Origin: Actinomycetales bacterium
GTDB taxonomy: Bacteria > Actinomycetota > Actinomycetes > Actinomycetales > Microbacteriaceae
Assembly (NCBI GenBank): GCA_015655415.1
Contig: JAATFB010000105.1
Span: 34,107-98,106 of the forward strand
Direction of reading: 5' to 3'
DNA length: 64,000 nucleotides
Shown piece by piece: positions 23,726 through 32,906 of this stretch. The translations under genes were made by a program, and so were the position numbers. The stretch's first letter is position 1. Each line of letters begins with the position of its first letter. Under the pieces are notes generated by a model. The model did not search any database, was not told where the DNA came from, and saw only the letters and a list, made by a program, of their open reading frames with translations.

Positions 23726-24796
23726 ATGGCACAGGACGATAACGGCGGCACGGAGATCACGCCCGCCGCCTCGTCGGCCGTCGACCGCCGTCCGGGCGAC
23801 CCGGGCACGGCCGTGATCGTGCAGGACGCGGCGGAGAACCCCGGATTCCCGCCGCACCGCGCGCGCATCACGGACAAGGATCCGCGCAAGCAGCGCCGCG
23901 CCGAGCGCACAGTCTACACGCTATTCTACGTCTCCATCGTCGGCAGCATCTGGGCCGTCGCGGCCTACATCGCCTTCCCGATCGAGTCCGGCAACATCGC
24001 CGATGTGAGGGTGAGCACGCTCGCGATCGGCATCGGCATGGCCCTCGCGCTGCTGGCCATCGGCTTCGGCGCGGTGCACTGGGCGAAGGCGCTCATGGCC
24101 GACAAGGAGGGCATCGACATCCGGCACCCGGTGCGGGGGTCGGACGAGACTCGCGACCGAGCGGTCGAGATCTTCAAGGAGGCCGACACCGAGTCGGGCT
24201 TCGGCCGGCGCACCCTGATCCGCAACTCGCTGATCGGTGCCCTTGTCGCGTTCCCGCTTCCGGCGATCGTCCTGTTCCGCGGCCTCGGGCCGATGAACGA
24301 GGACCCGGTGAAGCTGCTGTCCCACACGATGTGGAAGAGGGGCACACGGCTCACCCGAGACCCCTCCGGCACGCCGATCAAGGCGTCCGACGTCACGATC
24401 GGATCGGTGTTCCACGTCATCCCCGAGGGCCTCAACGACAAGGAGGATGCGCTCGACCAGAAGGCCAAGGCCGCCGTGCTCCTGATGCGGCTGGACCCGA
24501 AGGACCTGCATCCGCGGCCGAGCCGCAAGGACTGGGCGTACGACGGCATCGTCGCGTACTCGAAGATCTGCACGCACGTCGGATGCCCGGTGGCCCTCTA
24601 CGAGCAGCAGACGCACCACCTGCTCTGCCCATGCCACCAGTCGCAGTTCGACATCACGCACGAGGCCCGCGTCATCTTCGGACCGGCGAGCCGCCCGCTG
24701 CCGCAGCTGCCGATCACCGTGGACGCCGACGGCTATCTCGTCGCTCAGAGCGATTTCCATGAGCCTGTTGGCCCGAGTTTCTGGGAGCGTCATTGA
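23726..24796 (+). CDS. qcrA: Rieske iron-sulfur subunit of the bc1 complex (QcrA)
   Basis: A 356-residue protein with three transmembrane helices (about residues 65-85, 98-118 and 160-180), as in actinobacterial Rieske proteins, then the [2Fe-2S] domain with CTHVGC and CPCHQS ligands near residues 280-305. It passes electrons from quinol to QcrC. The ATG at 23726 is preceded by AAGGAG; a GTG-type start earlier is not needed. Its TGA overlaps the TTG start of qcrB. Confidence 0.95.
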   Translation: MAQDDNGGTEITPAASSAVDRRPGDPGTAVIVQDAAENPGFPPHRARITDKDPRKQRRAERTVYTLFYVSIVGSIWAVAAYIAFPIESGNIADVRVSTLAIGIGMALALLAIGFGAVHWAKALMADKEGIDIRHPVRGSDETRDRAVEIFKEADTESGFGRRTLIRNSLIGALVAFPLPAIVLFRGLGPMNEDPVKLLSHTMWKRGTRLTRDPSGTPIKASDVTIGSVFHVIPEGLNDKEDALDQKAKAAVLLMRLDPKDLHPRPSRKDWAYDGIVAYSKICTHVGCPVALYEQQTHHLLCPCHQSQFDITHEARVIFGPASRPLPQLPITVDADGYLVAQSDFHEPVGPSFWERH

Positions 24797-26400
24797 CCGC
24801 CACGACCGCCGCCGAGACCACGGCCAAGAGACGCAGCCTCACCGCGGCCGCGTCCGAATACATCGACGAGCGGACCAGCGTCTCGGTCGTCGTCAAGGAG
24901 TTCGGACGCAAGATCTTCCCGGATCACTGGTCGTTCCTGCTCGGCGAGGTCGCGCTCTACAGCTTCATCGTCATCCTGATCACGGGCACGTTCCTGACCT
25001 TCTTCTTCCAGGCGTCGCAGGCCGACGTGATCTACCACGGCTCGTGGGTGCCGCTGAAGGGCATCCAGATGTCCGCGGCCATGAACTCCACGCTGAACAT
25101 CTCGTTCGACGTCCGCGGCGGACTCCTGGTCAGGCAGATCCACCACTGGGCGGCGCTGCTGTTCGTCGCGTCCATCGGACTGCACATGCTGCGCATCTTC
25201 TTCACGGGCGCCTTCCGCAAGCCGCGTGAGCTGAACTGGGTCATCGGGTTCACCCTGTTCGTCCTCGCCATGGCCGAGGGCTTCACCGGCTACTCACTCC
25301 CCGACGATCTGCTCTCCGGAAACGGTCTGCGCATCATCGACGGTCTGATCAAGGGGATCCCCGTCGTCGGCACCTGGATCTCGTTCCTGCTGTTCGGCGG
25401 CGAGTTCCCGGGAACCTCGATCGTGGGGCGGTTGTACACGCTGCACATCCTTCTCCTGCCCGCTCTTGTCGTGGCCTTCATCGCGCTGCACCTGGTGTTC
25501 GTCGTCGTGCACAAGCACACGCAGTACGCGGGCCCGGGACGCACGCAGCAGAACGTGGTCGGCTATCCCGTTCTGCCCGTATACGCGGCGAAGGCCGGCG
25601 GGTTCTTCTTCATCGTGTTCGGCGTGCTCGCCCTGATGGCGTCGCTGTTCACCATCAACCCGATCTGGTTGTACGGGCCATACGACCCTTCGCCGGTGTC
25701 AGCCGGCACGCAGCCGGACTGGTACATCGGGTTCGCCGACGGCATGCTGCGGTTGATGCCGTCGCACTGGGAGTTCGTCTGGCTCGATCACACCTGGTCG
25801 TTGAACGTCTTCATCCCGGTGGTGATCCTGGTCCTCTTCCTCGTCGTCGTCGCGATCTACCCGTTCATCGAGTCCTGGGTCACCGGCGACAAGCGCGAGC
25901 ATCACATCCTGGACAGGCCACGCAACCAGGCCACCCGCACGGCGATCGGTGCCGCCGGCGTCACCTTCTACGCCGTGATGTGGGCGGCAGCGAGCTCGGA
26001 CCTGGTCGCGACCCACTTCAAGCTCACGATGGAGGGCGTCATCGGCGCGCTTCAGGTGCTGCTGATCCTCGGGCCGATCATCGCCTACTTCATCACGAAA
26101 CGGATCTGCATCGGCCTCCAGAAGAAGGACCGTTCCATCGCCCTGCACGGCTACGAGTCCGGACGCATCGTCAAGCTCCCGGGAGGCGAGTTCATCGAGG
26201 TGCATCAGCCCCTGGACGAATATGAGCGGTGGCGTCTGGTGAGCTACGAGACCTACCAGCCGCTGATGCTGCGACCCGACTCACGCGGCCGGATCACGTT
26301 CGGACGCCGACTGCGCGCCGGCATGTCGCGGTGGTTCTTCGAGGACCGGCTGGAGCCGGTGACGAAGGGCGAGCTCGAGGCCGGTCACGACCACCACTGA
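24793..26400 (+). CDS. qcrB: cytochrome b subunit of the bc1 complex (QcrB)
   Basis: A 535-residue polytopic subunit with two b hemes and the quinol sites. Heme-ligand His pairs are visible in QIHHWAALLFVASIGLHMLR and LYTLHILLLPALVVAFIALH. The quinol-site loop PDWYIGF (family PEWY variant) is present near residue 313. The start is the rare TTG at 24793 in a TTGA overlap with the qcrA stop, so translation is coupled. The charged C-terminal extension (about 120 residues) is an actinobacterial feature. A strong hairpin follows 17 bases after the stop. Confidence 0.96.
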   Translation: MTATTAAETTAKRRSLTAAASEYIDERTSVSVVVKEFGRKIFPDHWSFLLGEVALYSFIVILITGTFLTFFFQASQADVIYHGSWVPLKGIQMSAAMNSTLNISFDVRGGLLVRQIHHWAALLFVASIGLHMLRIFFTGAFRKPRELNWVIGFTLFVLAMAEGFTGYSLPDDLLSGNGLRIIDGLIKGIPVVGTWISFLLFGGEFPGTSIVGRLYTLHILLLPALVVAFIALHLVFVVVHKHTQYAGPGRTQQNVVGYPVLPVYAAKAGGFFFIVFGVLALMASLFTINPIWLYGPYDPSPVSAGTQPDWYIGFADGMLRLMPSHWEFVWLDHTWSLNVFIPVVILVLFLVVVAIYPFIESWVTGDKREHHILDRPRNQATRTAIGAAGVTFYAVMWAAASSDLVATHFKLTMEGVIGALQVLLILGPIIAYFITKRICIGLQKKDRSIALHGYESGRIVKLPGGEFIEVHQPLDEYERWRLVSYETYQPLMLRPDSRGRITFGRRLRAGMSRWFFEDRLEPVTKGELEAGHDHH

Positions 26401-26416
26401 GCGTTTCTGCGGCTGA

Positions 26417-26460
26417 CCGACCTGCGCCACCCACGATCATCATCGGGCGGTGCAGGTCGG
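26417..26460 (+). terminator. terminator hairpin of the ctaE-qcrCAB operon
   Basis: A 16-bp stem, 26417-26432 against 26445-26460, with one G-U pair and one mismatch; the outer nine pairs (CCGACCTGC / GCAGGTCGG) are perfect. It starts 17 bases after the qcrB stop. There is no T-tract. Confidence 0.7.
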
Positions 26461-26474
26461 CGCCCGATGAGGCG

Positions 26475-26532
26475 CAGGCCACCCATGAGGCAGGCCACCC
26501 ATGAGCCAACGGCTAGGGCCCTGGCTCATGGG
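26475..26532. repeat. duplicated 15-mer leading into an 11-bp inverted repeat
   Basis: CAGGCCACCCATGAG occurs at 26475-26489 and again at 26491-26505. The second copy's CCCATGAGCCA (26498-26508) pairs perfectly with TGGCTCATGGG (26522-26532) around a 13-base loop. It could be a second, bidirectional terminator. Confidence 0.75.
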
Positions 26533-26979
26533 CCGCCTCGGGCATCCGCTCGATGAATCGCGGGTTGCGTGCGGATGGGTGCACGCACGGCTGAATCCTG
26601 CTGCATGCACACGGACCGAACGCGCACAGCTGCAGTGGCGAAGGCCCTTCAGCCGCTGTCGGGTGCCCGGGGCTGACCTGTCCTCCGCCAATGGATGACG
26701 CGCCGGCCAGCGCCTCAGTCACTCCGTCGCTGTCCTCCCCAGACGCTGTCCCGCCCGAGGTCCCGGTACGCTCCGTCGCATGCGTGCCCGTACGTCCCGG
26801 ACGCGTGCATCCGCAGTACGCTCCCTCCGAACGCCGACGCCGACCGCGTACGCCCCGCTACGGCGTGACACCACACCTCCGGCGCCCGGCGGAAGCGAAA
26901 GTCGCGCCCCGCTGCCCTTCCCGATCGTCGGTCGTCGTTCGTGTCGCCCTGTCATCGATCCACGCTCGCGCGGACGGAC

Positions 26980-27050
26980 CGCGAGACCGTGTCATCGCGA
27001 CGAGACCGACCGGGAATACCGCGGTCTCGGACGCACATCGCGGTCTCGCG
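26980..27050. repeat. nested inverted repeats built from CGAGACCG / CGGTCTCG
   Basis: Two CGAGACCG copies (26982-26989, 27001-27008) face two CGGTCTCG copies (27022-27029, 27041-27048). The outer pair extends to ten perfect bases (26980-26989 with 27041-27050), the inner pair is eight. The fold sits about 80 bases beyond the ctaF stop and may end the ctaC-ctaD-ctaF transcript. Confidence 0.65.
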
Positions 27051-27127
27051 AGATCGGGGCACGCCGCCCAGCGCGCTCCCACGCGGGACCGCAGAGACGC
27101 AGGACGGCCCCGGCGTTCAGCGCGGCG

Positions 27128-27553
27128 TCAGCGCGCGAAGTATCCGCGGTAGTACTCGAAGACCCAGCCGACGAGGCTCACCACTGCGAGGGCGCCCCCG
27201 ATCGGGACGATCCACCAGCCGACCGCGATCCCCAGCGCGCCGATCGCCACGGAGAGGCCGAGCATGAACGGCCACCAGCTCCACGGGCTGAAGTGCCCGA
27301 GCTCGGGATCGCCGTCGTCGATGTTCGCGTCCGGCCGGTCCTCCGGCAGCTCCACACCGTTCTGAGTGGCATGCGTGCGGGCGAGGAAGAACGCGATGAA
27401 CGCACCGAGTATCCCGGTCAGCGTCAGTGCGACGGTGCCGACGGGCTCGATCTCGTGGTGCGGGTAGTAGAACCACGACCACACCGTGTACACGATCGCC
27501 ATCAGGAAGAAGAAGACCGTGATGATCCAGAAGACTGTCGCGCTGGTGCGCAT
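27128..27553 (-). CDS. ctaF: cytochrome c oxidase subunit IV (CtaF)
   Basis: A 141-residue actinobacterial-specific oxidase subunit with four hydrophobic helices (two at the N-terminus, two after residue 90) and the conserved loop around GHFSPWSWWPFMLG. The ATG at 27553 lies one base after the ctaD stop with a GAGGTGAGG ribosome site inside the end of ctaD. Third gene of ctaC-ctaD-ctaF. Confidence 0.94.
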   Translation of the reverse strand: MRTSATVFWIITVFFFLMAIVYTVWSWFYYPHHEIEPVGTVALTLTGILGAFIAFFLARTHATQNGVELPEDRPDANIDDGDPELGHFSPWSWWPFMLGLSVAIGALGIAVGWWIVPIGGALAVVSLVGWVFEYYRGYFAR

Positions 27554-27554
27554 G

Positions 27555-29303
27555 TCACCTCACCTCATCGGAGTCGACGTCGACGACCGCCATGTCGGGT
27601 GCGTCCTTGGCCGGCCCGATCCCGATGGGGATCCCCGCCTCGGGGTGGTTCAGGTCGAACGCCGGCGATTCGCTCCGGATGCGCGGGATGGACGTGAAGT
27701 TGTGCCGCGGCGGCGGACAGCTCGTCGCCCACTCGAGCGAGCGTCCGTACCCCCACGGGTCGTTGACCGTCACCCTGGCGCCCGACCGTGCCGTGATGTA
27801 CACGTTCAGGAAGAACGGGATCATCGACACCGCCAGGAGACCCGCACCGATCGTCGACACCTGGTTCATCCACGTGAAGCCGTCCTGCGGGAGGTAGGTG
27901 TAGTAGCGGCGCGGCATGCCCACCACGCCGAGCCAGTGCTGGATCAGGAACGTGGTGTGGAACCCGATGAACAGCAGCCAGAAGTGCCACTTGCCGAGCC
28001 TGTCGTTCAGCATCTTGCCGGTCCACTTCGGCCACCAGAAGTAGAAGCCGGAGAACATCGCGAACACGACGGTGCCGAACACCACGTAGTGGAAGTGCGC
28101 CACCACGAAGTAGGTGTCGGAGACATGGAAGTCCAGCGGTGGCGACGCCAGGATGACGCCCGTGAGCCCGCCGAACGTGAATGTGACCAGGAACCCGATG
28201 GCCCACAGCATCGGCGCCTCGAAGGTGATCGATCCCCGCCACATCGTTCCGATCCAGTTGAAGATCTTCACGCCCGTCGGCACCGCGATGAGCATCGTCA
28301 TCAGCGAGAAGAACGGCAGCAGCACCATGCCGGTGACGTACATGTGGTGTGCCCACACCGTGACCGACAGCGCCGCGATCGAGATCGTCGCGTAGACCAG
28401 CGTCTTGTACCCGAACACCGGCTTGCGGCTGAACACGGGGAACACCTCGGAGACGATGCCGAAGAACGGCAGCGCGATGATGTACACCTCCGGATGCCCG
28501 AAGAACCAGAACAGGTGCTGCCACAGGATCGCGCCTCCGTTGGCCGCGTCGAACACGTGGGCCCCCAGCACGCGGTCGGCGGACGCGGCGAAGATCGCGG
28601 CGGCGAGAACCGGGAACGCCATCAGCACCAGGATCGAGGTGACCAGCGCGTTCCACGTGAAGATCGGCATGCAGAACATCGTCATGCCCGGCGCGCGGAG
28701 TGTGATGACCGTGGTGATGAAGTTGACGGCGCCCAGGATGGTGCCGAAGCCGGAGATGCCGAGGCCCAGCATCCACATGTTGCCGCCCAGGCCCGGGGAG
28801 AACGTCGTCGACGCCAGGGGCTGGTAGGCGAACCAGCCGAAGGACGCCGCGCCCTGCGGCGTGAGGAAGCCCGCGACGGCGATCAGCGACCCGAAGTTGT
28901 ACAGCCAGTACGCGAAGGCGTTCAACCGCGGGAACGCGACGTCGGGAGCGCCGATCTGCAGCGGCATGATCACGTTGACGAAACCCGCGAAGAGGGGCGT
29001 CGCGAACATGAGCAGCATGATCGTGCCGTGCATGGTGAACAGCTGGTTGTACTGCTCACGCGTCTGCACCACCTCGAGACCGGGCTCGAAGAGCTGCGCA
29101 CGGATGATCAGCGCCATCACGCCGCCGATGCAGAAGTACACGAACGACGTGATCAGGTACATGTACCCGATCGTCTTGTGGTCGGTGGAGGTGATCCAGC
29201 TGACCAGGATGTTGCCCTTGCGGTGCACCTTCGTGGCGCCGAGTACCTGAGCAGTCGGCGAATGCGTGGTCGCCGCGGGAGCCGGTGCTGTGGTCGTACT
29301 CAT
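27555..29303 (-). CDS. ctaD: cytochrome c oxidase (aa3) subunit I
   Basis: A 582-residue heme-copper oxidase core with twelve helices, carrying heme a and the heme a3-CuB site. CuB/tyrosine region [17 protein letters not shown], the HHMYVTGM pair and the proton-channel segments are all present. I chose the ATG at 29303 ([10 protein letters not shown]), 11 bases after the ctaC stop with GTGAGG upstream; the open frame beyond it lies over ctaC. The C-terminal tail of about 40 residues is acidic and soluble. Confidence 0.96.
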   Translation of the reverse strand: MSTTTAPAPAATTHSPTAQVLGATKVHRKGNILVSWITSTDHKTIGYMYLITSFVYFCIGGVMALIIRAQLFEPGLEVVQTREQYNQLFTMHGTIMLLMFATPLFAGFVNVIMPLQIGAPDVAFPRLNAFAYWLYNFGSLIAVAGFLTPQGAASFGWFAYQPLASTTFSPGLGGNMWMLGLGISGFGTILGAVNFITTVITLRAPGMTMFCMPIFTWNALVTSILVLMAFPVLAAAIFAASADRVLGAHVFDAANGGAILWQHLFWFFGHPEVYIIALPFFGIVSEVFPVFSRKPVFGYKTLVYATISIAALSVTVWAHHMYVTGMVLLPFFSLMTMLIAVPTGVKIFNWIGTMWRGSITFEAPMLWAIGFLVTFTFGGLTGVILASPPLDFHVSDTYFVVAHFHYVVFGTVVFAMFSGFYFWWPKWTGKMLNDRLGKWHFWLLFIGFHTTFLIQHWLGVVGMPRRYYTYLPQDGFTWMNQVSTIGAGLLAVSMIPFFLNVYITARSGARVTVNDPWGYGRSLEWATSCPPPRHNFTSIPRIRSESPAFDLNHPEAGIPIGIGPAKDAPDMAVVDVDSDEVR

Positions 29304-29314
29304 GTCCGGATGCC

Positions 29315-30199
29315 TCACTCGTTGTTCTTCGGTGCGCCCTTGCCGGGCAGATTCAGGTTGCGATCGACGTCCGCCCCCAGTTTGCCGGTGTAGCCGCGAT
29401 CCTTCAGGTCTTGCACGTGCTGTCGGTAGTCGGACTCCGAGACGACCTTCACGTTGAACAGCATCGCCGAGTGGTACTCGCCGCAGAGCTCGGCGCACTT
29501 GCCCGCGTACGTTCCCTCCCGCGTCGGCTCGAGGTACATGTAGTTGGTGTGCCCCGGGATCACGTCCTTCTTGTAGAGGAAGGCCGGCACCCAGAACGAG
29601 TGGATGACATCACGCGAGTTGAGCTTGATGGTCACCTTCTTGTCCACCGGCAGATACAGGGTGGGGATCTGACTCTCCACCACCGAGCCGGAGGGCGCGC
29701 CGGACTTGTCGTCGGGCTGGGCCTGGATGCCCGGGTCGTAGACGTCGTCGGAGAGGTAGTTGAAGTCCCACGACCACTGCTTCGCATACACCTGCACGGT
29801 CAGGTCGGGGTGCGCGTACGGCTTCTCGATCGCATCCTGGTCACGAGTGGTGAAGGCGAAGAAGCCGATGATGAGCACCAGGGGAACGATGGTGTAGAAG
29901 ATCTCGATCGGCATGTTGTAGCGCATCTGCACGGGCAGGCCGGTCTGCCCCTTGCGGCGCCGGTAGACGACCACGCACCAGATGAGCAGCCCCCACACCA
30001 GAAGGCCGACCAGCAGCAGGACGATCCAGGAGGTGACCCAGAGGCCGGAGACCCGCTCCGTGTGGTTCGTGACCGGGGTCTTGCCGTCGAATCCCGGCAG
30101 GAATCCGTTCAGCTGGGACTGCGTGCAGCCGGCCAAGACCAGAGCGACCATTGCTGCGAGCGGGACTGCAGCCCATCGGAAACGGCGATTGTGACGCAC
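29315..30199 (-). CDS. ctaC: cytochrome c oxidase (aa3) subunit II, lipoprotein
   Basis: A 294-residue CuA subunit. From the GTG at 30199 (AAAGG six bases upstream) the protein has a basic n-region, a hydrophobic core and lipobox LAGC, so it is exported and lipidated as in other Gram-positive oxidases. Two transmembrane helices follow, then the cupredoxin domain with HSFWVPAF and the CuA ligands in [13 protein letters not shown] -10-like TAGGCT on the minus strand (plus 30260-30265) would give a leader of about 50 bases. Confidence 0.95.
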   Translation of the reverse strand: MRHNRRFRWAAVPLAAMVALVLAGCTQSQLNGFLPGFDGKTPVTNHTERVSGLWVTSWIVLLLVGLLVWGLLIWCVVVYRRRKGQTGLPVQMRYNMPIEIFYTIVPLVLIIGFFAFTTRDQDAIEKPYAHPDLTVQVYAKQWSWDFNYLSDDVYDPGIQAQPDDKSGAPSGSVVESQIPTLYLPVDKKVTIKLNSRDVIHSFWVPAFLYKKDVIPGHTNYMYLEPTREGTYAGKCAELCGEYHSAMLFNVKVVSESDYRQHVQDLKDRGYTGKLGADVDRNLNLPGKGAPKNNE

Positions 30200-30259
30200 C
30201 GGTGACCTTTCGAGTGATTCCTGGGGCAGCGGCATCCGCTGCTGCGAGTGACCAGTGCC

Positions 30260-30265
30260 TAGCCT
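30260..30265 (-). promoter_or_regulatory. possible -10 hexamer TAGGCT for ctaC-ctaD-ctaF
   Basis: On the minus strand TAGGCT (TANNNT) lies about 60 bases before the ctaC GTG. Candidate promoter of the oxidase operon; no clear -35. Confidence 0.4.
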
Positions 30266-30334
30266 ACTGCCATCCCGAGGGTGCCCGTGCCCTGGACGCA
30301 CCGGCGGGAGGCCCGACAGCGACGGCGCGCAGAC

Positions 30335-30368
30335 GTGAGAGGACCGGCCCATCGGCCGGTCCTCTCAC
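30335..30368 (-). terminator. 15-bp perfect hairpin after erpA
   Basis: GTGAGAGGACCGGCC (30335-30349) pairs exactly with GGCCGGTCCTCTCAC (30354-30368) around the loop CATC. It lies 35 bases beyond the erpA stop and upstream of the ctaC promoter region, insulating the two. Confidence 0.8.
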
Positions 30369-30403
30369 ATCGCGACCGAGCAGATCCCGGTCGGGGCGAC
30401 AGG

Positions 30404-30778
30404 TCAGTGGAAGCTGTCGCCGCAGGCGCAGCTTCCCGATGCGTTGGGGTTGTCGATCGTGAATCCCTGCTTCTGGATCGTGTCCTCGAAGTCGATCGTC
30501 GCCCCGTCGAGATAGGGAGCGCTCATCTTGTCGACGATCACCTCGACGCCGCCGAAGTCGACCGCGGCGTCACCGTCCATGAACCGCTCGTCGAAGTACA
30601 GCTGGTAGATCAAGCCGGAGCATCCCCCGGGCTGCACCGCCAGGCGCAGCCGCAGATCGTCGCGCCCCTCCTGCTCGAGCAGGCTGCGCACCTTGGCCGC
30701 CGCTGCGTCCGTGAGCAGCACGCCGTGCCCCTTCGGCTCGGCGACCGTGCCCACACCGGTAAGAGTCGTCTCGCTCAT
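30404..30778 (-). CDS. erpA: iron-sulfur cluster insertion protein ErpA (HesB/IscA family)
   Basis: A 124-residue A-type carrier that delivers Fe-S clusters to client proteins. The three conserved Cys are present: GGCSGLIYQL and the C-terminal GSCACGDSF. The ATG at 30778 has GGGG 6 bases upstream and gives the normal family length; earlier in-frame starts are outside the family. TACACT on the minus strand (around 30819-30824) is a candidate -10. Nearby clients include the Rieske subunit. Confidence 0.94.
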   Translation of the reverse strand: MSETTLTGVGTVAEPKGHGVLLTDAAAAKVRSLLEQEGRDDLRLRLAVQPGGCSGLIYQLYFDERFMDGDAAVDFGGVEVIVDKMSAPYLDGATIDFEDTIQKQGFTIDNPNASGSCACGDSFH

Positions 30779-30878
30779 CGATGGCCCCATTCCCTCGCTG
30801 ACGTCGGATGTGTCCCAGTGTAGGTCAGCGACCGCGCCGGCGGGAGGATCCTGGCACCGCACCGACGGGGTGCCCGCC

Positions 30879-32282
30879 TCACCGCCCTCGGGCGTTCAGC
30901 CGCGACAGCAACAGCGCCTCCGTGAGGATCGCGCGACGGAAGACCCCGAGGTGCAGGGACTCGTTGGGACTGTGCGCCCTGGTGTCCGGATCCTCGACAC
31001 CGGTGACCAGGATCTGCGCATCGGGGAACTCGCGCACCAGGTCGGCGATGAAGGGGATGCTTCCTCCGATGCCGGCCTCGACGGGCTCGGCTCCCCACGC
31101 CTCCCTCATAGCCGTCTTCGCCTCGACGGCCGCCCAGCCTCCGGTGTCGACGAGGAACGGCTCTCCCAGGGCGATGTCGTCGATCTCCACCCGCGCCCCG
31201 AAGGGCACGTGGCGGCGCAGATGGCGTTCGAGGGCGTCGAAGGCGTCACGGGCGCGCTGCCCGGGCGCGACCCGTGCGCTGATGCGCACAGACACGGCGG
31301 GAAGAAGGGTGTTGGACGCGTTCGCGACACTCGGCGCGTCGACGCCGGTGACCGTGACGGTCGGCTGGTTCCACAGCCGGGACAGCACCGGACCGCGCCC
31401 GATCAGCGAGACGCCGTCAAGCACCGCGGCGTCCTCCCGCAGCCGGGACTCCGGGAACTCCGGCACGTCCGCCTGGTGCGTCGCCATGCCGTCGACCGCG
31501 ACCGAGCCGTCGTCGTCGTGCAGCGTCGCCAGCAGCTTCACCAGCGGGAGCATGGCATCCGGCACTCCCCCGCCGTACATGCCGGAATGCGACGCGTGCC
31601 CCAGGGTCGAGACGGTGAGCCGGAACGTCACGTTCCCGCGCAGCCCGACCGTGAGCGAGGGCACGTCCACGCTCCAGTTGTCGGAGTCTGCGACCACGAT
31701 GGCGTCGGCCGCCATGGCGTCCTTGTGCTCGGCCAGGAAGCTGCCGAACGACCGCGACCCGAACTCCTCCTCGCCCTCGATGAAGACGGCGAGCCCCAGT
31801 CGAAGATCGCGCCCGATCGTCTCCGTCAGGGCCCGGATGGCGGCCACGTGCGTCATGACGCCCGCCTTGTCGTCGGCGGCCCCACGGGCGTACAGCCGGT
31901 CGCCCCGCACGGTCGGCTCGAACGGCGGCGTCTGCCAGTCCTCGTCCTTCCCCGGCGGCTGCACGTCATGGTGCGCATACAGCAGGACGGTCGGCGCCCC
32001 GCCGCGCGCCCGCCGGCGTGCGATCACGGCGGGCTGGCCCACGCCGGTCTCCCCGATCGGTGCCCAGGCGACGTCGACGGCGTCGAAGACCTCCAGGCCG
32101 CGCAGCAGGGCGGCCACGGCGTCGGCGCTGCGCTGCACGTGCTGCGGATCGAACGCCGACCACGAGACGGAGGGGATCCGCACCAGGTCCGCGAGGTCGG
32201 CGAGAGTCTGCGGCATCCCGGCTTGCACCGCGTCCGCGAGTGCTGTCGTGGTCTCGTCCCGTGACTGGCCGGCTTCGCTCAT
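30879..32282 (-). CDS. M20-family dipeptidase/deacylase
   Basis: A 467-residue zinc metallopeptidase. Metal and catalytic residues: His/Asp in LYAHHDVQP, Asp in GAADDKAG, the Glu pair in EGEEEFGS, Asp in ADSDNWS and His in DTRAHSPNESLHLG. A dimerisation domain interrupts the catalytic one around residues 210-330 (LRGNVTFRLTV, GHASHSGMYGG). Likely a cytoplasmic dipeptidase. The ATG at 32282 lies 7 bases after a minus-strand TAAGAT, so it is probably leaderless. Divergent from the DUF3043 gene. Confidence 0.93.
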   Translation of the reverse strand: MSEAGQSRDETTTALADAVQAGMPQTLADLADLVRIPSVSWSAFDPQHVQRSADAVAALLRGLEVFDAVDVAWAPIGETGVGQPAVIARRRARGGAPTVLLYAHHDVQPPGKDEDWQTPPFEPTVRGDRLYARGAADDKAGVMTHVAAIRALTETIGRDLRLGLAVFIEGEEEFGSRSFGSFLAEHKDAMAADAIVVADSDNWSVDVPSLTVGLRGNVTFRLTVSTLGHASHSGMYGGGVPDAMLPLVKLLATLHDDDGSVAVDGMATHQADVPEFPESRLREDAAVLDGVSLIGRGPVLSRLWNQPTVTVTGVDAPSVANASNTLLPAVSVRISARVAPGQRARDAFDALERHLRRHVPFGARVEIDDIALGEPFLVDTGGWAAVEAKTAMREAWGAEPVEAGIGGSIPFIADLVREFPDAQILVTGVEDPDTRAHSPNESLHLGVFRRAILTEALLLSRLNARGR

Positions 32283-32289
32283 GCGGGTA

Positions 32290-32295
32290 ATCTTA
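32290..32295 (-). promoter_or_regulatory. -10 hexamer TAAGAT for the leaderless M20 dipeptidase gene
   Basis: On the minus strand TAAGAT ends 7 bases before the ATG at 32282, with no ribosome site between. Confidence 0.55.
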
Positions 32296-32320
32296 ACCGG
32301 ACGACTATCGAGGACTTTCC

Positions 32321-32893
32321 GTGGCCAGACGAGCAGAAACCACCGCCCCCGACGCCCCAGAGGCGCAGGAGCATCCGACGAACGGCAAGGGCCGCGCGAC
32401 GCCCAGCCGCGCCGAGCGCGAGGCGGCGCGCAGGCGTCCGCTCGTGCCCGCCGACCGCAAGGCCGCGGCGCGGGAGGCCCGGATCAAGAACGCCGAGGCC
32501 CGGGAACGTGCGCGCCTCGGCATGGCCGCCGGCGATGAGCGCTACCTGACGCAACGCGACCGCGGCCCGCAACGCCGATTCGTGCGCGACTACGTCGACG
32601 CCCGCTACACCGTCGCCGAGTTCCTGATGCCGGTCATGCTCGTGATCCTCGTCTTCACGTTCGTGCCGGTGCGGGCCCTGCAGTACTACGGCATCCTCGT
32701 CCTCTGGGCGTTCTTCGCCCTCGCCGTCATCGACTCGGCCGTCATGGTCGTCACGATGCGGCGGCGGCTGCGGGCGAAGTTCAGCGCGCTCGAACGCGGG
32801 CTGACCTGGTACGCCGTCATGCGCGCCATACAGTTCCGCATGATCCGGGTTCCGAAGCCTCAGGTCAGGCGCGGCCAGTACCCCGCGCAGTGA
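32321..32893 (+). CDS. DUF3043 membrane protein
   Basis: A 190-residue actinobacterial protein of unknown function. Residues 1-85 are highly charged and basic (SRAEREAARRRPLVP, ARIKNAEARERARLG), residues 90-145 contain two transmembrane helices, and a basic helix follows. The GTG at 32321 follows GAGGA with good spacing. Next to the RNase HI fusion gene, 13 bases apart. Confidence 0.88.
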   Translation: MARRAETTAPDAPEAQEHPTNGKGRATPSRAEREAARRRPLVPADRKAAAREARIKNAEARERARLGMAAGDERYLTQRDRGPQRRFVRDYVDARYTVAEFLMPVMLVILVFTFVPVRALQYYGILVLWAFFALAVIDSAVMVVTMRRRLRAKFSALERGLTWYAVMRAIQFRMIRVPKPQVRRGQYPAQ

Positions 32894-32906
32894 CCCGCCC
32901 GCCGCG

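Larger units (their letters stand above)
26401..27127. other. 727-base gap between convergent qcrB and ctaF with structured repeats
   Basis: No convincing gene on either strand. It contains the qcrB terminator (26417-26460), a duplicated 15-mer and an 11-bp inverted repeat (26475-26532), and a nested inverted-repeat cluster (26980-27050). The segment 26540-26975 shows nothing I can support. Such a long gap is unusual in this tightly packed window. Confidence 0.6.

Noticed and set aside
26691..27152. Possible 153-codon gene in the qcrB-ctaF gap
   Set aside because: Basic, low-information translation running into the structured repeat and the end of ctaF; no ribosome site.
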